A stretch of DNA of 5,838 bases from Caldifarciminota bacterium (GTDB taxonomy: Bacteria; Hydrothermota; Tepidihabitantia; SM23-42): NCBI GenBank assembly GCA_023128195.1, contig JAGMEL010000161.1, positions 1 through 5,838 of the forward strand, in the 5' to 3' direction. A program made the position numbers and the translations under genes. Positions within the stretch are counted from its first letter, which is position 1. Each line of letters starts with the position of its first letter. Below are positions 1 to 4,931 of the stretch, piece after piece. Below the pieces are notes generated by a model. It made no database searches, was not told the DNA's origin, and saw only the letters and a list, made by a program, of their open reading frames with translations.

Positions 1-80
1 AACAACGTGAAGATTATAGTTGCAGACCGAGCCTTACTTCTTTTATTTCGTATTTTTATATGTCGTTTTATTTTCGACAT
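1..80 (-). CDS. 5' end of an unidentified gene, leaving the window at the left edge
   Basis: On the minus strand an ATG at 80-78 opens a frame with no stop to the window edge (26 complete codons): MSKIKRHIKIRNKRSKARS followed by ATIIFTL. The N-terminus is very basic (K/R-rich, about residues 3-18) and then turns hydrophobic, as in a signal anchor or the first membrane helix of an inner-membrane protein. The main support is upstream: a near-consensus promoter (TTGACA at 113-108, 16 bp, TATAAT at 91-86) ends 5 nt before this ATG, the same spacing as at three other genes here. No Shine-Dalgarno site is present, so a leaderless message is inferred. The product cannot be identified from this fragment. 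The short reading frame on the opposite strand has no comparable start signals. Confidence 0.5.
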   Translation of the reverse strand, partial: MSKIKRHIKIRNKRSKARSATIIFTL

Positions 81-113
81 ATGATATTATAACTAATTAT
101 AATAAAATGTCAA
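78..113 (-). promoter_or_regulatory. Sigma70-type promoter abutting the start codon of the left-edge gene
   Basis: Read on the minus strand: -35 TTGACA at 113-108, a 16-bp spacer, -10 TATAAT at 91-86, five bases (ATCAT), then ATG at 80-78. Both hexamers match consensus exactly. Transcription starting 6-7 nt after the -10 box would begin at the A or T of the ATG, giving a leaderless mRNA. It lies just downstream of the DUF362 stop codon, so the left-edge gene has its own promoter. Confidence 0.65.
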
Positions 114-124
114 GAGGGAGTTTT

Positions 125-148
125 AAGACAAAGAGACGGGGAGACCGG
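125..148. repeat. Short degenerate tandem octamer, purine-rich on the plus strand
   Basis: Three contiguous 8-base units of form RAGACNNN: AAGACAAA, GAGACGGG, GAGACCGG. They lie in the gap between the DUF362 stop and the promoter of the left-edge gene. The run is GC-richer and strongly purine-biased compared with the surrounding AT-rich DNA and continues with a G tract. The function is unknown; it could be a remnant of a dispersed intergenic repeat or simple low-complexity sequence. Confidence 0.4.
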
Positions 149-158
149 GGGATGCTTT

Positions 159-1454
159 TTAATTCAGGATCATTACTTTTTGAATTCTGGTTTTACCCTG
201 GTTATAAAATCTTATAAAGTAGGTGCCGGATCCTAACTTTTTGTTAATACTATAATCTATTCGATGGGTGCCTTTAGTAAGCTGGCCTGAATAGATTTTT
301 GCTGCTGTTCTTCCTGTGGAATTTATTAAATCAAGATGAACAGCAGAATTGTGCTCGAGAGAAAGTATGATTAATGTTCTTCTGCGGAATGGATTTGGTG
401 TAATTTTTAAAAAACCATCACCAGGTTTAGTTGTTTTTGACTCTTCGATATTTGATGGATTATTTATCTCGATAAGGTTTACATCGGTTGTACCGAGGCT
501 ATATGGTGGCTGTGCAGCTGTTGTGATATGAGGTGCGTTTATTGTAGAATATCCCTGAGCAACACGTTCTTCATTTATTACATTCTGGCCCTGATAATCA
601 CAGGCAACAGTATCATGACTCATTATCAACATTTTGGGATTAAAATTTAATGAACTGTAGTACCTACCAAATAGTGCATCGATAATAAATATTTTTTGTA
701 TATTATTGGGCACTATAATATCGCGAATCTGCTGATTTAGGGAGGGAATATATGGATTGCACTGGATACCGTGTAATGAACCAGGATTATTTATTGAACC
801 ATAGTGATTTTTTAAATTCAAGGTTAGAGTGGAAATACTAAGGGTTTTTAATACTGGTACATTTATAAGATAATCACTCATTATACTTAGAATTCGGCTT
901 GGATAGCTGGTTACCCCGTTTACATTAAGTTTCGTAGTATCATAGCCAACACCACCATGATTAGTCCCAAAACAGCGTACTGTGTCTGGATCACTTCCAT
1001 CGTAGATTGTATAACCAGAACTTGACAACTCGCCATCAGTGCGGTCCCAGATAATGATATTATTTCTTATGAAATTCTGAGCACCAAAATTCATCTGGGT
1101 AATACCATTAACAATACAATTAACAAACTCCGGGTGAGTGGACAAACTACTGTTTATGGGATTTACCTTTACACTTATTATATTATTCTCAATAATACCA
1201 GGGAAAATTGATTTCCATGCCTCGCCCACATTATTTATTCCAGTGAGTGATTTTATTGACTCATCCATCATTATCTGAACAACAGATTCATTAATAGTGC
1301 TTCCTAATGTCGCATTTTCATCAAAGCACTGAATCACATCACTGGCGCGAGAACCATTTATCTTTGTGGTAAACGGGATTTTTGGCGTTGCTATTAGCCC
1401 GATTGTCCCTGCACCCAGATATTTCAAAAACCTACGCCTTGAAATATCTTTCAT
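159..1454 (-). CDS. Tat-exported DUF362-domain protein with a C-terminal T9SS-type sorting domain
   Basis: A 431-residue exported protein of unknown activity. The start is the ATG at 1454-1452, because GGAGG lies 4 nt upstream; a TTG seven codons earlier (1475) has no ribosome site. Residues 5-11 (SRRRFLK) match the twin-arginine consensus and are followed by a short hydrophobic stretch (12-22). The middle resembles DUF362: SVKVN at 94-98, INVPVLKT at 197-204, LNLKNHYGS at 212-220, IIDALFGR at 257-264 and SHDTVACD at 279-286. No CxxCxxC ferredoxin cluster is seen. Residues about 345-431 form a beta-rich tail starting ITPNPF (351-356) with DLINSTGR (375-382), LGSGTYFIR (407-415) and a terminal KVMILN, the pattern of type A T9SS sorting or FlgD-Ig-like domains. 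The predicted location is therefore the cell surface or outside. The gene sits 27 nt downstream of the transposase on the same strand and was probably once the last gene of the serS cluster. The domain family is fairly sure; the function is not known. Confidence 0.85.
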   Translation of the reverse strand: MKDISRRRFLKYLGAGTIGLIATPKIPFTTKINGSRASDVIQCFDENATLGSTINESVVQIMMDESIKSLTGINNVGEAWKSIFPGIIENNIISVKVNPINSSLSTHPEFVNCIVNGITQMNFGAQNFIRNNIIIWDRTDGELSSSGYTIYDGSDPDTVRCFGTNHGGVGYDTTKLNVNGVTSYPSRILSIMSDYLINVPVLKTLSISTLTLNLKNHYGSINNPGSLHGIQCNPYIPSLNQQIRDIIVPNNIQKIFIIDALFGRYYSSLNFNPKMLIMSHDTVACDYQGQNVINEERVAQGYSTINAPHITTAAQPPYSLGTTDVNLIEINNPSNIEESKTTKPGDGFLKITPNPFRRRTLIILSLEHNSAVHLDLINSTGRTAAKIYSGQLTKGTHRIDYSINKKLGSGTYFIRFYNQGKTRIQKVMILN

Positions 1455-1458
1455 AAAA

Positions 1459-1463
1459 CCTCC
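1459..1463 (-). promoter_or_regulatory. Shine-Dalgarno site of the DUF362 gene (decides its start)
   Basis: GGAGG on the minus strand, four bases (TTTT) before the ATG at 1454. It sets the start seven codons inside the longest open frame and puts the twin-arginine motif at residue 6. It lies just outside the transposable element, so it belongs to the original locus. Confidence 0.75.
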
Positions 1464-1476
1464 AACTTCCCACAAA

Positions 1477-1502
1477 TGGGGTCAAATCTCGACATTGGAC
1501 AA
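1477..1502 (+). repeat. Left terminal inverted repeat, overlapping the transposase stop
   Basis: Begins TGGGGTCAAATCTCGACA and ends TTGGACAA. Read on the minus strand it encodes the last six transposase residues (LSNVEI) and the TGA stop. It differs from the right copy at only two positions, both near the inner end. Confidence 0.75.
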
Positions 1503-2483
1503 TGCCTTCTGTATTTTATTTTCTGCCTTTGCATAATGCCCTGCTATTTTCTTGTCATGTGCCATTTTTTTCTGTAAACGAAAACGCAATTTGTTCACCG
1601 CAGAATAGTCAATACCACCTAATAACCTGCCTATCTCCCTTTGCGTCAAACTACTATATCGGTACAGTAATTCACTTACAATACCGCGTGCAATTCCATT
1701 ACCAAAACGAACAAGTAATCTTTCCTTGTTAATTCCTAAACCATTTGCAACACAACCAATCACAAAATCAGGCTCAATCACCTCTGCCATCAATCCTCGA
1801 TACGACGGTTGATCACGCAACGATCCTGTCTCTACATACTCGCTCTTCACACGCGCTACAAAATTATCATCTCCTAAAATTAATCCCTTCTTAAGGTCAT
1901 TAAATGGACTATCAACATCATGTTTCAAACCATCCGCCATAAACGCACGATACGAACGACGACCACCTACCATCGATAAAACCATATCATAATCAATAAA
2001 ATCTACAACATCTTTCTTATTAAGATACCCCGGTAAACTACTCCAATGATAGGCTTTGACATACTGCCAGCGCCGCTCGTAATCCAAAGAACCTAACTTA
2101 CTCGCCCGCACGTAGTTCAAATGAAGATACCGAGATAGTTCAAGTAAGTAATTATCCGCATCAATTAAAAATGCCTTGTATCTTCCCTGATAGAGATGAC
2201 CACAACGACCATGATGATAATTAAACCAACCGGTATAGCATATATTAAAACGACGCATAAACTCTGAAAGATTGGCGCGCACGGTCTGTACAAGAAGATG
2301 AAAATGATTAGTCATCAAGGTATACGCATAGAGCACAACCTGATATGTCTCTAATGATTCGGCAAGCAATACAATAAATCTATGGCGATCATCATCATTA
2401 AGAAAAACCTTTTTCCGTTCGTTACCACGACAGGTAATATGATAAAAAGCACCTGGATATTGAATTCTTAGTGACCGTGCCAT
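1482..2483 (-). CDS. REP-associated tyrosine transposase (Y1/HUH family, IS200-like) with DnaA-like C-terminal HTH
   Basis: A 333-residue single-strand DNA transposase or nuclease. The N-terminal Y1 domain covers about residues 1-130: MARSLRIQYPGAFYHIT opening with CRGNERK (18-24), the HUH metal motif in TNHFHLLV (58-65, histidines 60 and 62), GHLYQGRYKA (95-104) and SRYLHLN (117-123), where Tyr119 is the likely nucleophile. This layout is typical of RAYT proteins, which cut at REP-type or hairpin sequences. A linker follows, then a region at about 268-308 (SLTQREIGRLLGG then DYSAVNKLRFRL) that looks like the DnaA-type helix-turn-helix found in one subgroup of the family. The gene appears intact. 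It starts at ATG 2483 with no Shine-Dalgarno site; a promoter ends 6 nt upstream. Its last codons lie within the left inverted repeat and its -35 box within the right one. Family assignment is firm; whether the element is active is unknown. Confidence 0.92.
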   Translation of the reverse strand: MARSLRIQYPGAFYHITCRGNERKKVFLNDDDRHRFIVLLAESLETYQVVLYAYTLMTNHFHLLVQTVRANLSEFMRRFNICYTGWFNYHHGRCGHLYQGRYKAFLIDADNYLLELSRYLHLNYVRASKLGSLDYERRWQYVKAYHWSSLPGYLNKKDVVDFIDYDMVLSMVGGRRSYRAFMADGLKHDVDSPFNDLKKGLILGDDNFVARVKSEYVETGSLRDQPSYRGLMAEVIEPDFVIGCVANGLGINKERLLVRFGNGIARGIVSELLYRYSSLTQREIGRLLGGIDYSAVNKLRFRLQKKMAHDKKIAGHYAKAENKIQKALSNVEI

Positions 2484-2489
2484 AATCTT

Positions 2490-2517
2490 ATTATACTCAT
2501 TTAACTTAATTTGTCAA
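2490..2517 (-). promoter_or_regulatory. Transposase promoter, with -35 box inside the right inverted repeat
   Basis: On the minus strand: TTGACA at 2517-2512 (inside the terminal repeat), 16 bp, TATAAT at 2495-2490, six bases, then the transposase ATG at 2483. Both hexamers are perfect consensus. A transcript would start at or next to the ATG. In the left repeat the equivalent bases read TGGACA, so only the right end carries a good -35 box. Confidence 0.7.
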
Positions 2518-2536
2518 TTGTCGAGATTTGACCCCA
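2511..2536 (-). repeat. Right terminal inverted repeat, carrying the transposase -35 box
   Basis: On the minus strand it reads TGGGGTCAAATCTCGACA then ATTGACAA. It matches the left copy at 24 of 26 positions and contains the TTGACA hexamer used as the transposase -35 element. Confidence 0.75.
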
Positions 2537-2543
2537 CTTGTTG

Positions 2544-2861
2544 TTATTTTGCTGATTTTATTCTACGTATTGTTGAGTAGGTACTATAACCGATTACACA
2601 AGTAGCAACAATCCAAAACCAGAATGGTAGGTTATGGCCAAATAAAGCGACATAGGTGAATGGTAAAATGATTATTATACCAAGGATTATACCGAAGGTT
2701 CTGACCTGGTTTAAATTTCTGTTTTTTAATCCAGCAATAATTTTGTATATTGAAAACCAAAATGGAATAATACTGGCAAAATATATAATAGCGAAGATTA
2801 TTGGATTTACACCATAATTTTGCTGGATTCCATTTAGCCAGTTTTCCAGGTATTCAATCAT
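2544..2861 (-). CDS. Small three-helix integral membrane protein of unknown function
   Basis: A 105-residue protein with a short polar N-terminus (MIEYLENWLNGIQQ) and three hydrophobic segments at about residues 19-41, 55-74 and 77-94. A basic loop (about 46-54, KNRNLNQVR) and a basic C-terminus (RRIKSAK) suggest both face the cytoplasm under the positive-inside rule. I recognise no catalytic motif or named family. The ATG at 2861 is the only plausible start, since an in-frame TAA lies a few codons upstream. It has neither a clear Shine-Dalgarno site nor a promoter at the leaderless spacing, so it is probably expressed from the upstream serS-aldolase transcript (46-nt gap). Its stop lies 7 nt from the edge of the transposable element. 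It is likely real because it is co-directional, tightly spaced and has coherent membrane topology. Confidence 0.75.
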   Translation of the reverse strand: MIEYLENWLNGIQQNYGVNPIIFAIIYFASIIPFWFSIYKIIAGLKNRNLNQVRTFGIILGIIIILPFTYVALFGHNLPFWFWIVATCVIGYSTYSTIRRIKSAK

Positions 2862-2907
2862 GCGCGAACCGATTTACCAATTCTAAATAATATCGATGTA
2901 TTATAAA

Positions 2908-3471
2908 TCAAAAGATGATTTGTTTGAAGACTAAGAATTTTGCGAGATATTCTAATCTTTCGAGTTTATAGCGTGCATCATATAGATCAGTGCCAACTGT
3001 CACGCAACCATACCGGTGGATAACCACGATGTCATTTTTTTTGATCGCTTCAGTCACTGCCTTGGCGAGTTGTACTGAACCTGGTTTGATATTAGATATA
3101 AAATCGACGTCCTTCAGGTTTTTTTCCATATTTGGCAGGGCACCCAGGTTTAATGCTCCGGGCTGTATGCCGATCAAGTTTGTGAATAATGGATGGGCAA
3201 GGATAACTGCATTCACATCTTTTCTGCTTTTGTATATACCTAGGTGCATATGTAATTCAATCGATGGTTCTCCTTTTATAACTTTACCATTCAAATCAAC
3301 TTTTAGTATATCTTTTGGTTTGAGTTCACCCTTACATAACCCTGTTGTTGTAATAAAGATATTTTTATCTACCCTGACGCTGATATTACCATTTGTAGCA
3401 TAAATAAAGTTCTTTTCATAAAGAACTGCGCCGGTTTTGATTATTTGATCGATATGATCATTTTTCTTCAT
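2908..3471 (-). CDS. Class II aldolase/adducin-family protein with altered metal site
   Basis: A 187-residue single-domain member of the L-fuculose-phosphate aldolase/ribulose-phosphate epimerase/adducin family, whose enzymes usually use zinc to cleave or epimerise sugar phosphates. Preserved features are GNIS (28-31), TTG (42-44, phosphate loop), PSIE with Glu72 at the catalytic acid position, AHP (92-94) and YGCVTVG plus a C-terminal helix (154-180). Against E. coli FucA, whose zinc ligands are His92, His94 and His155, only the middle one is kept (His93). The first is Leu91 and the third is Tyr154, with His152 two residues earlier. Activity may be lost, altered or rely on different ligands. 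The alignment is by eye. The ATG overlaps the serS stop as ATGA, and GGAG lies 8 nt upstream inside serS, so translational coupling is likely. Substrate unknown. Confidence 0.85.
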   Translation of the reverse strand: MKKNDHIDQIIKTGAVLYEKNFIYATNGNISVRVDKNIFITTTGLCKGELKPKDILKVDLNGKVIKGEPSIELHMHLGIYKSRKDVNAVILAHPLFTNLIGIQPGALNLGALPNMEKNLKDVDFISNIKPGSVQLAKAVTEAIKKNDIVVIHRYGCVTVGTDLYDARYKLERLEYLAKFLVFKQIIF

Positions 3472-4736
3472 CCAATGAACTCCTGACCATCCATATATGA
3501 TCTTAAAACTTCTGGAATTTTTATCTGTCCATGCTTTGTCTGATAATTTTCTAATATTGCGATGAATACCCTTGGTGTGGCAAGTCCCGAGCCATTCATT
3601 GTGTACACAAAATCAACATCCCCTTCATTTTTGCGATAACGGATATTTGCCCTTCTTGCCTGATACTGTTCATAAATGCTTACTGATGATACCTCAAGCC
3701 ATTCTTTCATTCCTGCAGCATATATTTCAATATCATAGGTTTTCGAAGATGCAAATGTCATATCGCTTGTGCATAGAACCTTTATCCGATAAGGAAGACC
3801 GAGTAATTTTGTCGCCTCTTCGGCATCACTCAATAATTTCTCAAAATCTTCATAACCATTTTCAGGTTTTGTATATTTAACTAGTTCAACCTTATTAAAT
3901 TGGTGAACTCTTTTAATACCCCTTACATCCTTACCATACGACCCAGCTTCCCTTCGGAAACAAGGTGTGTATGCTGCATAACAGATCGGAAGTTTTTTTT
4001 CGGGAATGATTTCATCACGGTGTATATTAGTTAATGGTACCTCTGCAGTTGGGGATAGATAAAAGTCATCATCACGGCATTTATACATATCGTCTTCAAG
4101 TTTTGGCAGCTGTCCAGTACCGTAGAGACAATGGGTTGGATTAAGAACCGGAGGGAAAATTTCGATATAGCCGTGTTTTTTTGTATGCAGATCCAGAAAG
4201 AAATTTATTAATGCCCGCTCCAATTTTGCGCCAAGCCCTTTATATAAAATAAAGCGCGAACCGGAAATCTTTGGTGCTCTTTTGATATCCAGAATATCCA
4301 ATGCCTCTGCTATTTCCCAGTGTGTTAGCACATGGAAATCAGATTTAGGGGGTTCTTTTAATCCCCGGATAAATTGATTTTCTTCACTACCTTTGCCAAT
4401 AGGTACTGATTCATGAGGAATATTCGGTATCCATTGTACTGCCTTAGTAAATCTATCCTCAATTTCTCTTTGTTTTTTTTCTGAATCCTTAGTGGTGTTT
4501 GAAAGGTCCCTTGCTTTTTCCATGAGTTCTTGGGGATTTTTGCCCTGTTGTTTTAATTTACCTACTTTTTCCGATATTTCGTTCCGTTCTTTTTTTAGAT
4601 TCTGAATTTTGGTTATGCCCGTGCGTCTTAGTTTATCTAATTCAATAATTTCGTCCAGATCAAGATTCTCGCTGCGGTTTTTTACTGCCTGGCGAATAAT
4701 CTCAGGATTTTCTTTTAGCAATTTTAGATTAATCAT
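3468..4736 (-). CDS. serS: Seryl-tRNA synthetase (class II), cytoplasmic
   Basis: Charges tRNA-Ser with serine using ATP; 422 residues, normal length for bacterial SerRS. The N-terminal MINLKLLKENPE is the usual opening, followed by the long antiparallel coiled-coil tRNA-binding arm (about 27-100, rich in K/E/Q). The catalytic core shows the serine-site TAE loop (LSPTAEVPLTN, 228-237), motif 2 (FRREAGSYG then RVHQF, 260-280), QARRANIRYR (359-368) and motif 3 (NGSGLATPR then ILENYQ, 381-399, with Arg389). Small departures from the common consensus are CTSDMTFAS (322-330, usually CTGDxGxAA) and SVSIYEQYQ (351-359). All key residues are present and I expect it to be active. It heads the minus-strand cluster, overlaps the next gene by 4 nt, and has a strong promoter 6 nt from its ATG with no leader, so no T-box or other leader control is possible if that promoter is the one used. 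Confidence 0.97.
   Translation of the reverse strand: MINLKLLKENPEIIRQAVKNRSENLDLDEIIELDKLRRTGITKIQNLKKERNEISEKVGKLKQQGKNPQELMEKARDLSNTTKDSEKKQREIEDRFTKAVQWIPNIPHESVPIGKGSEENQFIRGLKEPPKSDFHVLTHWEIAEALDILDIKRAPKISGSRFILYKGLGAKLERALINFFLDLHTKKHGYIEIFPPVLNPTHCLYGTGQLPKLEDDMYKCRDDDFYLSPTAEVPLTNIHRDEIIPEKKLPICYAAYTPCFRREAGSYGKDVRGIKRVHQFNKVELVKYTKPENGYEDFEKLLSDAEEATKLLGLPYRIKVLCTSDMTFASSKTYDIEIYAAGMKEWLEVSSVSIYEQYQARRANIRYRKNEGDVDFVYTMNGSGLATPRVFIAILENYQTKHGQIKIPEVLRSYMDGQEFIG
3480..3483 (-). promoter_or_regulatory. Shine-Dalgarno site of the aldolase-family gene, inside serS
   Basis: GGAG (in CAGGAG) on the minus strand, 8 nt before the ATG at 3471 and within the last codons of serS (Gln-Glu). 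With the ATGA overlap it supports coupled translation from the serS message. Confidence 0.65.
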
Positions 4737-4742
4737 CTGGGT

Positions 4743-4770
4743 ATTATATTCTTTTTCCCTTGAAAGTCAA
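4743..4770 (-). promoter_or_regulatory. serS promoter, predicted leaderless transcript
   Basis: On the minus strand: TTGACT at 4770-4765, 16-bp spacer, TATAAT at 4748-4743, six bases (ACCCAG), ATG at 4736. The start codon is independently fixed by the conserved SerRS N-terminus, so the short distance is not a misannotated start. Transcription is expected to begin at or next to the A of the ATG. Confidence 0.75.
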
Positions 4771-4818
4771 CACGCACAAGAAAGTAATGTTTATGCATAT
4801 TTCTTTTCAAAAATGTCT

Positions 4819-4859
4819 GATAAATCCCGTTAGAAATAAGTTTCTAAACGGGATAAATC
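4819..4859. repeat. Palindrome flanked by GATAAATC direct repeats, between divergent promoters
   Basis: Arms 4824-4836 (ATCCCGTTAGAAA) and 4841-4854 (TTTCTAAACGGGAT) pair as a 13-bp stem with one bulged A and a 4-base loop TAAG. GATAAATC occurs at 4819-4826 and again at 4852-4859, overlapping the stem edges. There is no T tract on either strand, so an intrinsic terminator is unlikely. It sits roughly midway between the -35 boxes of serS and larA (53 and 44 bp away). It could be a regulator-binding site, or one copy of a dispersed REP-like intergenic palindrome; I favour the latter weakly. Confidence 0.6.
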
Positions 4860-4898
4860 GGTGACAGCGGTTGAAGCAACATAATAGGTTGCCAATCA

Positions 4899-4926
4899 TT
4901 GACATATACACATATTTAGGTAAAAT
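4899..4926 (+). promoter_or_regulatory. larA-homologue promoter, predicted leaderless transcript
   Basis: TTGACA at 4899-4904, 16-bp spacer, TAAAAT at 4921-4926, five bases (AGAAT), ATG at 4932. An AGG at 4918-4920 is too far (11 nt) and too weak for a convincing Shine-Dalgarno site and would lie upstream of the transcription start. Confidence 0.7.
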
Positions 4927-4931
4927 AGAAT

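Larger units (their letters stand above)
1477..2536 (-). mobile_element. Compact REP-transposase element with 26-bp terminal inverted repeats
   Basis: A 1,060-bp unit bounded by inverted repeats that match at 24 of 26 positions (1477-1502 against the complement of 2511-2536), both beginning TGGGGTCAAATCTCGACA at the outer end. It contains one gene, the Y1/HUH transposase. ACAA/TTGT outside each end extends the inverted match to 28 of 31. No target-site duplication is visible, as expected for single-strand Y1 transposition. The unit sits 7 nt after the stop of the small membrane protein gene and 22 nt before the DUF362 start. Its ends are inferred from the repeats; the exact cleavage points cannot be read from one copy. 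Confidence 0.7.

Noticed and set aside
58..82. Perfect 8-bp inverted repeat ATATGTCG / CGACATAT with a 9-base loop
   Set aside because: It lies over the start codon and first codons of the left-edge gene, has no T tract on either strand, and is AT-rich enough to be chance. It might affect initiation, but nothing else supports that.
20..217. Plus-strand 65-codon frame at the left edge
   Set aside because: It starts at TTG with no ribosome site, runs through the promoter and octamer repeat, and overlaps the DUF362 3' end; composition looks non-coding.
1455..1475. Upstream TTG start giving a 438-residue DUF362 protein
   Set aside because: No ribosome site precedes the TTG, while GGAGG lies just before the ATG at 1454, which also puts the twin-arginine motif at the very N-terminus. 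The TTG sits at the edge of the inserted element.
2905..2921. AAATCA / TGATTT hairpin at the end of the aldolase gene as a terminator
   Set aside because: The 6-bp stem is AT-only apart from one pair, overlaps the stop codon and is not followed by a T run; transcription probably continues to the membrane-protein gene.
2990..3403. 137-codon plus-strand open frame
   Set aside because: It lies wholly antisense to the conserved aldolase-family gene and its translation has no recognisable domain.
4869..4892. GGTTG / GCAAC / GGTTGC short repeats upstream of larA
   Set aside because: The arms are only 4-5 bases and can pair in competing ways; too short to separate from chance.
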